Source: Elusimicrobiota bacterium (GTDB lineage Bacteria; Elusimicrobiota; Elusimicrobia; UBA1565; JACRDR01). From it: 34,138 nucleotides of DNA. The first letter of the stretch is position 1. Each line of letters opens with the position of its first letter. The translations under genes and the position numbers were made by a program. The notes below the pieces were generated by a model. The model ran no database searches. It was not told where the DNA came from and saw only the letters and a program-made list of their open reading frames with translations. Shown one piece after another: positions 18,133 through 28,600 of this stretch. The stretch is taken from the NCBI GenBank assembly GCA_016207565.1, contig JACQPK010000193.1, positions 1 to 34,138 on the forward strand, written 5' to 3'.

Positions 18133-18229
18133 CGTTGTACCGACAAACTGGCAAACCGTTCGAAAGGGCGGGGCGCAAAGCGTAGGGCGCGGGGCCGAAC
18201 TCCGCGTCGCCTGGCTGCCGAAGACAACG
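18133..18229 (+). promoter_or_regulatory. Cyclic-di-GMP-I (GEMM-I) riboswitch aptamer
   Basis: The segment is closed by a perfect P1 stem, CGTTGT (18133-18138) with ACAACG (18224-18229). Inside, GGCAAACC (18150-18157) is followed by a stem capped with a GAAA tetraloop (18162-18165). The conserved GGGGCGCAAAGC (18170-18181) comes next, then a second hairpin with GCGGGG pairing to CTCCGC, and finally the 3' motif GCCGAA near 18217-18222. These are the conserved blocks of class I c-di-GMP aptamers. The base matching G20 of the Vibrio cholerae Vc2 aptamer is G (about 18151), which favours c-di-GMP over 3',3'-cGAMP; the intercalating adenine matching A47 is at about 18178. Identification is from memory of the consensus, without a covariance-model score. 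Confidence 0.88.
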
Positions 18230-18262
18230 CCTAAGGCGGCGATTTGGAGTAGCTTGCTTTCC

Positions 18263-18329
18263 GCCCGGCCCTGACTGGCTATCTTCGGGATAGAGGGGTG
18301 AGATAGTCAGCGGGGCCGGGCCTTTTTTT
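18263..18329 (+). terminator. Intrinsic terminator of the riboswitch expression platform
   Basis: GCCCGGCCC (18263-18271) pairs with GGGGCCGGGC (18312-18321), with further inner pairing TGACT/AGTCA, followed by seven Ts (18323-18329). It lies between the aptamer and the first ORF, so it acts as a leader terminator rather than an operon end. The apex holds two copies of GATAG (near 18288 and 18302) that can each pair with CTATC (18279-18283), so alternative folds exist. GGCGGC at 18235-18240 could pair either with GCTGCC in the aptamer 3' strand (18214-18219) or with CCGCC at the terminator foot, a possible switching element. Whether ligand turns transcription on or off cannot be decided by eye. 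Confidence 0.82.
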
Positions 18330-18347
18330 GTGGGGAGGCGGGAAAGG

Positions 18348-18869
18348 ATGTCGAGAAGGTGCGCCGAGTTGGGCCGAGCCCCGAGCCGGGGCCGCCGGGC
18401 GTGGGCCGTGGCCGTATGCGCCGCAGGGTTCCTTGCCGCGGCCGCCTCGGCGGAGCCCCTCCCGGTCGGCCTCGAGGCGCACGGCGTGGATGTGCGGGCG
18501 ACGCTCCGCAGCGACCTCGACGTGCGCGACGCCCTCAACCGCCCCGTCTCGCGGGTCCTCGTCGAGCGGCAGCTCGCGGCGGGCGCCGCCGCGGCCGACC
18601 CGAGCCGGGTCGTTTCGGCCTTGCCCTTCGCCCGGGCGCTGTGGGAAGCGATCAACCGGATTCTCTTCGGCGCCGGGCTGCGCGGCGGACGGCCGGCGCC
18701 GGCTCAGGCGGCCGCCCCCGGGTTGCCGTGGAGGTTGCCGCGCCCCGAGCCCGCCGCCCTCGCCGCCGTCGCCGCCGCCTACGCGGCGGTCGTCGTCTCG
18801 CTCTTCCTACGGCCCGCCGCCGTCGCGGCGGCCCCCGCCTTCGCGCGTCCTCACGTCCTCCGCTGCTGA
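18348..18869 (+). CDS. Small exported protein, unknown function
   Basis: 173 residues from ATG 18348, with GGGGAGG nine bases upstream. Two other frames are open here, but only this one has a good ribosome site and a plausible export signal. An Arg-rich n-region is followed by a hydrophobic core (AWAVAVCAAGFLAAAASA) with likely cleavage after ASA, about residue 35. The mature part has a short conserved-looking segment (VDVRATLRSDLDVRDALN), a Pro/Ala-rich middle and a C-terminal hydrophobic stretch (about 140-163) that could be a membrane anchor. I do not recognise it. As the first gene behind the riboswitch and terminator, it should share c-di-GMP control with the giant gene. A coding call in such GC-rich DNA remains moderately uncertain. 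Confidence 0.6.
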   Translation: MSRRCAELGRAPSRGRRAWAVAVCAAGFLAAAASAEPLPVGLEAHGVDVRATLRSDLDVRDALNRPVSRVLVERQLAAGAAAADPSRVVSALPFARALWEAINRILFGAGLRGGRPAPAQAAAPGLPWRLPRPEPAALAAVAAAYAAVVVSLFLRPAAVAAAPAFARPHVLRC

Positions 18870-18969
18870 GCCTGCCTGGGGAGGCGCTCCCCGACACAAA
18901 CTCGTAACCACCCGTCGTGTCCGGACCGTTATCCTTGCCGTGCTCCGCCCAAGAAGCGGGAAAAAAAGA

Positions 18970-19677
18970 GTGCTCGAAAGCCGAAAATCGACGACGCCGG
19001 CCGCCCCTCACGCGCGCGCGCGATACTATATCGCCGCGCTAGCGGCGTCCCTCGGCTTGGCGCTCGTCTCCCCCGCCCGGGCCCAGGCCCCGGCCGAACC
19101 GAAGAAAGACGCGCCGAAGGCGCTCAAGGACGTCCGCGGCGATCTCAAGGCGCGCAAGGCCTCCGACCGGCGGCGGGCGGCCGAGGCGGTTCGCCGGAGG
19201 GAGGCCATCGCGCCCGCCGCCGAGCTGCGGGCCGCCATCCGGGCCGAGACGAACCCCCACGCGAAGGTCTCCCTCCTGCAGGCGCTCCGGGCGCAGGAGG
19301 GCACCGCCGCCGCCGCCCCCGACCTGGTGGCGGGCCTGAAGGACCGCGTGCCCCTCGTGCGAGTCGTGGCTGCCCAGAACCTGGCCCAGTCGGGCTCCCC
19401 GGCCGCGACCGCGGCGCTGATCGGGGCCCTCGCCAAGGACGAGGATCCGGATGTCCGCAAGGCGTGCGCGGTCAGCCTGGGCCTGCACCGGAGCACCCAG
19501 GCGGTCGCGGCCCTGGCGGCCGCCGCGCAGGACCCGGACCCCTCGATCCGCTGGCACGCCGGCCTGGGCCTGTCCCGGCAGCCGGCCGGTCCCGAGGTGA
19601 CCGCCGCCCTGGACCGGCTCGGGAAGGACCCCGATCCCCGGGTCCGTGAGCGCGTGGCGGCCTGGAGGAAGCGGTGA
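18970..19677 (+). CDS. Exported HEAT-repeat protein
   Basis: About 235 residues if started at GTG 18970; a GTG at 18940 is an alternative and neither has a strong ribosome site. A signal peptide is visible (YYIAALAASLGLALVSPARA, cleavage near AQA). The mature protein has a basic segment (KALKDVRGDLKARKASDRRR) and then at least four HEAT-like helical pairs of the PBS-lyase type. Examples are DRVPLVRVVAAQNLAQSG, then DEDPDVRKACAVSLGL, then DPDPSIRWHAGLGLSRQ, then DPDPRVRERVAAW. HEAT repeats form a curved protein-binding scaffold. The stop overlaps the GTG of the giant gene, so it is translated in step with it and may be its periplasmic partner or chaperone. That role is an inference from linkage only. 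Confidence 0.75.
   Translation: MLESRKSTTPAAPHARARYYIAALAASLGLALVSPARAQAPAEPKKDAPKALKDVRGDLKARKASDRRRAAEAVRRREAIAPAAELRAAIRAETNPHAKVSLLQALRAQEGTAAAAPDLVAGLKDRVPLVRVVAAQNLAQSGSPAATAALIGALAKDEDPDVRKACAVSLGLHRSTQAVAALAAAAQDPDPSIRWHAGLGLSRQPAGPEVTAALDRLGKDPDPRVRERVAAWRKR
19664..19668 (+). promoter_or_regulatory. Ribosome-binding site of the giant gene
   Basis: GGAGG lies five bases before GTG 19674, inside the end of the HEAT gene. Together with the GTGA overlap and the signal peptide that follows, it fixes the start of the giant frame. Confidence 0.85.
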
Positions 19678-22600
19678 GCCTCCGGTCCCGCTCGTGGAAG
19701 GGGCTTCCCGTACTCGCGGGCCTGCTCCTCTGCGCGGCCTTCCTGCGGTTGGCGCGCTCCTGGGCCGCCACCGAGGCGATGGTGGTCTACCAGGAGGGCC
19801 TGTCCGCCTTGGCGACCCGCGACCTGGACACGACCAACGACGTCTGGGGCACGGTCACCCAGGCGGAGGACTTCAACAGCATGCCGGTCTGGGTGCGCAT
19901 CGCGGCCGCCCCCGTCGGTTCGGCGCGCCCGAACGAGAAGGTCATGGTCATCTTGGACAGCAACTCGGTGCTCAAGGCCATGGTGTTCGACGGCTCGACC
20001 TGGGGGCCGCCGCAGATCCTGTCGACCGCGCTGACCATCACGCGCACGCACATGCGGCCGTACGACGTGAGCTACACGGGGGACTACGCCCTGGTGGTCT
20101 ACGCCAACGGCGCCAACACGGGCTCCGGCTCGATGGCCTACCAGACCTGGGACGGCACGTCGTGGAGCGGAGAGTCGACGTCTACGAACGCGCCGGGGAC
20201 CGTCTGCGCCGCGCGCTGGGTCAAGCTGGCCCGCCATCCCACGACCTGGGAAAACGCGCTGATGGTCATCGACATCTGCAACCCGGCCTGGGTCTTCTTC
20301 GGCCGTCAGACCCAGCAGGTGCCGCCGATCTTCGCGTTCAACCTCCCCACCGGGCAGGAGGTGACGGACGCCAACTACGAGGGCGCCGACGTGGCCTACG
20401 AGATGCTCTCCGGCGAGATCCTCGGCGTGTGGGACCGGCCGTCCGCCAGCGAGAACGACAACGAGCTCGAGTACGCCCATTACAACGGCACGTGGAGCCA
20501 GGGCGAGTTCTCCAACGTCACGGCCGCCAACGGCGACACCGCCCGAAGGGTCAAGCTCGCCTCCAGGCCCGGCTCCGACACGATCGTAGTCGCGACCTAC
20601 GACAACCAGAACGATCTCGGCACGATCCAGTGGAACGGAACGGGCGAGACGACGTTCACCACCGTCCGCGTGGAGACCGCGCTCCGCAACACCGGGATCT
20701 ACAACTTCGACATGGCATGGGAGGAGAGCGGGGGCCAGCTCGTCCTCGCGTACACGGACAGCAACAACTACCTCCGCTACCGGACCTGGGGGGGCTCCGG
20801 CGACTGGGGCGCCGAGAGCGGCAACCTCGCGACGCTGGCGACGAACGCGCCGATTCGCTCGGTCGTCGTCTTTCCGGACCGGGGCTCCGACTACGTCAGC
20901 ATCTTCGGCGTGACCGACGAGCTGCCGACGCTCCCGGGAGGCGCCGTCTACGGCGTCCACTGGGACGGCAACGGGATCTCGAACGGCGCCTCGGGCTCGG
21001 ACGCCCCGCAGCTGGTCACGAACTACCTGTCCGACTGGACCCACGTGCCTTTGGCCGGCGCGGCGGGAACTCTCGTCTATTCGGACGCCGGCCGCCGAAT
21101 GACGACCCGGATCAACAACGAGTCCGACGGCAGCTGGCAGGGAGAGGGCGTGACCCAGCTCCTGGGAGGCGTCCGCTCCTCGGTCCTCAGGTCCGGCACC
21201 ACGCGCGAGGAGAAGGTGCTGGCGACGCTCGACGTGGAGGGCCGTTTGAAGGTGCAGGTATGGACCGAGGCGGGCGGCTGGTCGGCGCCCTTGGAGCTCG
21301 CCAACGGGCTGGCGGGAGTCGCGGCGTACCGGCCCTTCGACGTCGCCTATGAAAGGAAGAGCGGCCGGGCGGTCATCTTCTACGCGAACTCCAACATCCC
21401 GCGCTACAACATCTGGGACGGCACGACCTGGCTGTTCGGTGGGACCGGCGCGGCGATGCCCACCGGCGCGCCCGCCCAGTCCGGAACGCCCTGGTGGATT
21501 CGGGCCGAGGCGAATCCGGATCCGAACTCCGACGAGATCGTGGTCGCGACGCTCGACAACGCCGCGACGCCGGACCTGCGGGCCTACGTCTGGGACGGTT
21601 CCTCCTTCATCAGCGAGCTCCTCCTCGAGGACACGGCCGAGGCGACCGCGGCCAACAACCCGATCACCCAGGTCTTCGACCTCGCGTGGGAGAGCCAGTC
21701 GGGCCGCTGCATGGTGATCTGGGGGGACAACAACAGCACCACCTACCCGAATACCGGCGAGAAGATGCTCCGCTACCGCATCTGGGACACGGGTCCGAAC
21801 ACCTGGGGCTCCGAGACCAACACGCCGGACCAGGATTCGGACACGCCGGACATCCGTTGGGTCCGTGCCGTGGGCGACCCGAGGTCCAACCGCATCATCA
21901 TGGCCTCCTCCTTCTGGCGGTCCGGCCCGAACACGAGCCTCACGCTCAACAGCTGGAACGGCTCCGCGTGGGCGACCGCGACCCCGGGCTTCTACCAGGA
22001 GGTCGTCCTCAACAACCTCGAGCCGAACTTCACCCCCTCGACGTGGGAGCGCCGTCCCTTCGACCTGGGCTTCGAGGCCTCCGGCGAGCAGGGCCTGGCC
22101 GTCTGGTCCGCCGCCAACAACGACGCGCTCCAGTATCGGAAATTCGCCTCGGCGAGCGGCTCGTGGGACGCCACGACGGCGACGGGTCCGAACCTCATCT
22201 CCGACCCGCAGGTGATCCGCATCAACGCCGACACGATCACCGACGAGATGTACGTCCTGGCTTCCAACGCTCAGGGCATGATGTACTCGACTCGCTGGAC
22301 CGGCGCGGCCTTCGACGGGCCGAGCACGACGCTCCTGGGCGCCGTGCCGTTGAACGAGCAGTATCCCCGCGACGGAGGCCCGTCGAGCGGCTTCGTGCGC
22401 TACGAGCAGTTCGACGCCTCGTACCACCGGGACATCCTCAAGCCGGTCACGACGATCACGGCGCCCACGAACAACTCGCACTACAACAGCCTTTCGACGT
22501 TGAGCGGAAGCTCCAACGATCCCACGCCGAACGCCTCGGGCCTCAACCTGGTGGAGCTCAAGCTCGTCCGCCAGTCCGACGGCAAGTGCTGGACCGGGAC

Positions 22601-25600
22601 CGAAGCGGCCGACGACTCCGACTATGTCGCCTGCGGCGCCGGCGGCGTCTGGTTCAACGCCGCGGGCTTCACGCCCTGGACGAAGTCCATCACGACCCAG
22701 TCGAACGTCTTCGCGGACGGCCAGACCTACGTCCTCACCTCTCGCGGCACCGACAAGACGGGGAACGTCGAGTCGGCGACGCCGTCGGTGACGTTCGTCT
22801 ACGACCAGACCCTGCCGACGGGCGAGATCGTCGCGCCGAAGACGATCGCCGGCCTCGACGGCTACTACTCGGAGGCGGGCATCGCGACCGTCTCGGGAAC
22901 GGCCAACGACCTTAACCCCGGCGACGTGAACATCATCCGGCTCAAGCTCGAGCGGGTCGGCGACGGCCAGTACTACGACGGCACCAACTGGAACACCTAC
23001 GCACCGGGCTCCGAGCCGCTGCTCACGCCCAGCCCGAGCAACGGCACGGGCCTGGTCAACTGGTCGCTGAACATCGAGGCGCTCAACGGCAGCGACTCCG
23101 TCTACGACGACCAGGAGACCTACCGGCTGTACCTCCGCGTGACGGACAAGGCGGGCAACGATCGCGCGACCGAGGACGTGGTCACCTTCGCCATCGACGA
23201 GACCGCGCCCACGATCACCTTCGAGGTGCCCAAGCCCCTCACCCCGGGCCCGCTGGTCGGCCCGTCCGAGGAGCCGGTCTATCGGCCCTTCGGCTTCACC
23301 GCTCCGCCGCCTCCGATCGACGCCTACGACGGCGCGGCGGCCGACAACTTCGTGGTGGCCCAGATCGACGTCTCGATCCGTAACGAGATCAGCCTGAACT
23401 GCTGGTCGCACACCAACCAGGCGTTCAACGCCGCCTGCCCGCCGGACCCGGCCGGCTGGTTCAACGCCAACGGCACCACCGACTGGACCTACACCTGGCC
23501 GCCCGCCACCACCAACCTCGACGACTCGCGGCTCCGGCTCACGGTCCACGCCCGGGACGCGGTCGACTACGAGGCGAGCGAGACGTCCGTGATGTACTTC
23601 CGCGTGGACAAGACGACGCCGACCATCGCGATGATCAATCCCCTCGATACCGCCTGGAAATCCACGCTGACGTCGATCCGGGGCACGGCGGAGGACAACG
23701 CGCGCGGCTACCTCGAGGGCGTGCGCGTCCGGATCAAGCGCCTCTACGACAACGCCTACTGGAACGCCGGAAGCTGGGACACGACCCCGCCGGACGTGAA
23801 CTCGGCCAACTTCGTGCAGGCGATCGACGACCGCGACGGCGACACGTTCCTTCATACGCCGGACGTGACGTTCCGGCAGACTTGGACCAGCCCGTTCACC
23901 GATACGGACTGGTACAAGAAGCCCGGGGGGGGCTTCTACACCGCCGCGGACTTGAGCGGCACGCAGTTCAAGCTCTATATCACCGCCCTCGACCGCGCGC
24001 GAAACCGGACGGGGGCGCTCCAGCCCCACGAGCAGAAGTTCGAGGCGGACCCCGCGTTCCCGGCGAATCTCGGCGGGGGGTACGTGACGTTCAACTGGGA
24101 CGCGATCGCGCCGGACACGACCCTCACGTCGCCCGTCGGCGCTACCCTCGGCCCGGGGACTCCGTCGTTTTCCGGCGCCGCCACGGACGCCCACGCGGAC
24201 ATCGACGAGGTCCAGTACCGGCTGAGGCGGACGGACGTGGGTCCGAACCAGTACTGGACGGGCGCGCAGCAGTACCCCGACGGCCCCGACAACACCTGGG
24301 TGACGGTCGAGACCTGGGTGACGGCCAACTACACGGGGCCGGGCTGGAACGCGACCGATGAGCCGAACTACACGGCGACGGACTCCGGCAGGACCTACGA
24401 GCTCACGGTGCGCGCCTGCGACCGGGCGGGGGACGTCGCCCGCCCTTGCGGCGATCCGCTCAAAGAGGCGAACGTCACCACCTCGTTCACCGGGGCGAAC
24501 CAAAAGACGTTCACGATCGACAGCACGCCGCCGACGCTGGGCATCGACGACCCCGCGGTCGACGGCGAGTCGCGGAACCTCGCCAACGACGGCATCGGCC
24601 CGGCCCTCGACCCGAGCGGGAGCGCGGGCGACGCGAGCGGCATCGCCACGACGGAGGTCCAGATCTCCAAGGGTTGTCCCGGCAGCTGCCAGTATTGGAA
24701 TGAGACGACCCCGGGCTGGCAGGCGGGGGTGTTCTGGAACACGACCGACCTGGGGGGCGCCTCGTGGAGGTTCGACTTCGACCATATCACGCTCACGGAC
24801 GGACTCACCTACACCGTGACGCCGCGGGCCACCGACACCATCGGCAACCAGGGCGTCGGGGCCTTCAAGCGTTTCGTCTGGGATGTCTCGCCGCCCACCG
24901 CCAATGTGCTCTTCCCGTCGAGCGGCGCCGCCGTCTCTCCGAACGCGGTCGTGGGCGCCTGGGATAAGTCCGTGTCGGGCGACGCGGCCGACCCGGCGCC
25001 CGGCCAGCCCAACCAGGCCGAGATCTATATCCAGGACCGGACCACCGGCTGGTACTGGGACCCGGTCGACGCCCAGTTCGAATCCTCGCCCTTGGCGCCG
25101 TTGTGGTTCGCGATCGCGGACAGCCCGGCCGACCTGGCCTGGAGCGCCACCTTCAACGCCGTGACCTGGCAGACCGGGGTGTGGTATCACGTCTCGGCGC
25201 GCATCCGCGACCTCGCCGACAACGAGACCGGCCAAAGCTCTCCGGGGAACCCGGGCGACGGCACGGTCCCGCTTCCGATCTTCTACGACACCGAGAAGCC
25301 CGTCTCGCGCGTCTCGAGCATCGCCGACGGGACGTATGTCAACTCCCTGACGAACGTATCGGGCACGGCCTCCGACTTCGGCACCGGACCCCGCCGCGGA
25401 CAGGTCAGCAAGGTCTTCCTCCACGTCTACAACGTCAGCCAGGGCCAGACCTACGACTGGCTCGTGCCCGAGTGGGACACGGGCGACCTCGATCTCGCCG
25501 CCGCCAATCCCGAGACCGTCACGAACCACTGGAAGGAGGTTTCCTTCGTCGGCCAATCGAGCGGCACCTGGAGCCAGTCCCTGACGTTTTTGCCCAGCGG

Positions 25601-28600
25601 CTTCACCTACCGGATCACCGTCCGGGCCAAGGACTGGTCGGGGCAGATCGAGAGCGCGCCCGTCTCGGTTTCGTTCACCTACGACGCGCCGGCGGGCAGC
25701 GACTTCACGAACGAGATGCCGCGCGTGACCATTACGGCTCCGGCCAACAACCTCCATACCTACTCGATCCTGACCCAGCTTACCGGCACCGCCTACGACG
25801 ACGTGAAGGTGCAGAGCGTGAGCGTGATGTGGCGGCGGTTCAACGCCAACGGCACGACGGACTACTGGAACGGCGCCGCGTTCACGGGTACCGAGTCGTG
25901 GGTGGCCGGCCCCCTCGTCGTCCCGCCCGGCGACTCGACCTCCGAGGCCTTCACGTTCAACTTCCCGGGGGCCGACATCTTCTGGCTCGCCGACACCGCC
26001 CACGACGTTCGGGGCCGGGCCCAGGACGCCGCGGGGAACCTGACTCAGTTCGCGTTCTCGACGAGCACGTTCGTCTACGACGTCTCCCGTCCGACCGCGA
26101 CGATCGGCTTCCCGCTGCCGGGCGGCTTCGTGGCCGAGACGGCGCTCTCCTCCGGGTCCGCGGTCGACACCGGCGCGGGCAAGATCGGGCAGGTCCAGGT
26201 CCGGATCCAGCGCAATACCGACAACCGCTGCTTGGACATGGGCGTGCCGCCGAACGGCGACTGGGTGCTCTGCGCCTGGCCGACCTACGATTTCGAGAAG
26301 TGGAACGACGCGACGCTCTCGGGAAACAATCCTTATACGTGGACCTTCTCAAGCGCGGCATGGAACTCGGACGGCCTCGGCGGGCAGTTCACGCTGAACG
26401 CGCGGGCGTGGGACCTGGTTCCCCGTTTGGGCGTGACGTACTCCACGGTGACGTTCAACGCGGACTTCCAAAAGCCGAACTCGAAAGTCACGTTGCCGGA
26501 GCATTCCGCGAGCTACTCGAGCCTCCCGGAGGTCCGGGGCACCGCGCAGGACGCGGGGCCGGCCGGAATCCGGCGCGTGTGGGTGTCCTTCCGCCGGAAC
26601 TCCGACAACAAGTGGTTCAATCAGTCGAACAAGACCTTCGATCAGGACTCGGGCACCTCCCGGCCTCCGGGCGACTCCGGCAGCGGGTCCGTCGGAGGCA
26701 ACTACTGGGTCTCCGTCGACACCGACAACGCCAACCCCGTGAACTGGCTGGCGACCGGGTCTTCGACGCCGACGTGGCAAGACGGCGTGAGCTATACGGT
26801 CTTGAGCGCGGCCGAGGACCGGGGCGGCAACGTGGAGGACCGCCCGACGACGCCCGCGGCCAACAGCAACCGGGTGACGTTCAGCTTCGTGCAGCCCGGT
26901 CCCGAGTCCGGCGTCACGAAGCCGGTCGCCGGGGGGCCGCTCTTCAAGACGGGCGTCGTCTTGCAGGGAACCGCCAACGACCAGACCACGCTCGTGGAGG
27001 TGCAGATCAAGGACGTGACGGACAGCCAGTGCTGGTGCGACCTGCCGGAGGTCTGCGCGGGCGGGGCCGGCTGGAAGGATGAGCCCTGCTCCTTCTGGGT
27101 CAACGTGGTCGGCTACGTCGCCCAGTCGCCGACGTGGAATTTCACGATGCCCGCCGATCCGTCGAGCCAGCTTCACCAGTACTCGATCCAGTCGCGCTCC
27201 CGGCGAACGATCCCGGCGGCAACCGAGAGCCCGAAGCCGGCGAGGACGTTCTACCTCGACGACGTCGCTCCGGTGAGCAACCTGACTCTGCCCGATACCG
27301 GCTTCAAGAACCGGCTGCCGCTCCTCGCCGGCAACGTGACCGACGACTCGACCGACCCCGCCCCGGTCGGGCTGGCGAACAAGACCGTGTACTTCCGCAT
27401 GCAGCACGAGAACGGGAACTTCTGGGATCCCGTCGGCGAGAGCTTCGTGGCCGCCGGGGGGATCGACTGCCTGACCCCGGGGACGACGAACGGGACCTGC
27501 CTGGTCGCGACGCCCACGGGCGCCAGCAGCTACGAATACACGCACGCGCGGTTCACCGACGGAACGGCGTTCACCAACGACAAGCAGTATACGGCCAGCC
27601 TGATCGCAAGGGACTACGCGAGCAACAGCCCCGGAGCCGTGAGCCGGAGCTTCCGCTGGGACCTGGACCCGCCGGTGGCGGCAAGCACGCAGCCGGCGAC
27701 GGCGCCGACGATCAACAGCCTCGGGACCCTGGCCGGCACGGCCTCGGAGGACTTTTCGCCCGTGGTGGTGACCAGCGTCTCCATCCGCTCGCTCCTCGAC
27801 GATAAGTGCTTCGACGGCAGCTTCTTCACCCAGACCTGCCCCTTCTGGCTTTCGGCCAGCGGCTCGGGCAACGCCACGGCCGGCTCGGGGGTCTGGAGCC
27901 GCGCGGCCGGCGGCCTGACCACGCTGCTGGGTACCTACAACACGTGGTACACGATCCTCTCCCGGGGCATCGACGAGGCGGGCAACCATCAGACCACGTT
28001 CGCCGACAACGTCTCCTCCCGTACTTTCCTGTTCGACTCCCTGGCCCCCTTCACCCAACTGACGGTGCCGACCGACAAGGATGCCGGCTCGACGAGCGGA
28101 CGCTACAACAGCTCCGAGCTCGGGACGATCGCGAGCCCGCTGGAAGGCACCGCGCAGGACCAGAACGCCCCCTGGGACTCGGGGATCCGGGACGTGCGGT
28201 TCCAGCTCTATTACACCCAGGCGTCGGAGAACTGGTATCTGCGCACGGACTGGACCCCGATCGCGTTCTCGTCGCACGTGCCCCTCGATAACGGGGGCTG
28301 GGTGCAGCGCTCCGTCTACGACTCGGGGACGAAGGTCTGGAAGTTCCTGCCGGTCATCCCGTGGGGCTACCCCGTCGAGCGTGTCTACACGATGAAGTCC
28401 CGGGCCGAGGACGCGAGCTTCACCGGCACGGGAGCGGCGACCGGCAACTTCGGCAACCCCGTGACCGACGGCGTCGACGTCCGCGACTTCATCGTCGATG
28501 ACACGTCGCCCACCGTGACGCTGACCGCCCCGGCGGCGGCGGCGGTTCGCGAGCTCCCGTCGATCACCGGGCAGGTGAACGCCGACATCTCGGGCCTCGA

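Noticed and set aside
18133-18229. cGAMP-specific (GEMM-Ib) reading of the riboswitch
   Set aside because: The base aligned with Vc2 G20 is G, as in c-di-GMP aptamers, not A. Alignment by eye leaves some doubt.
18328-19677. One 449-codon ORF joining the small-gene region to the HEAT gene
   Set aside because: Its first ~200 codons are Arg/Ser/Pro-rich out-of-frame translation across another gene. A signal peptide appears only near the HEAT part, so the gene more likely starts at 18970 or 18940.
19026-26003. 2,325-codon antisense ORF opposite the HEAT and giant genes
   Set aside because: The product is low in aromatic residues, rich in Arg/Gly/Val/Asp and without motifs, while the + strand shows clear domains. 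Long antisense frames arise from GC-rich third positions.
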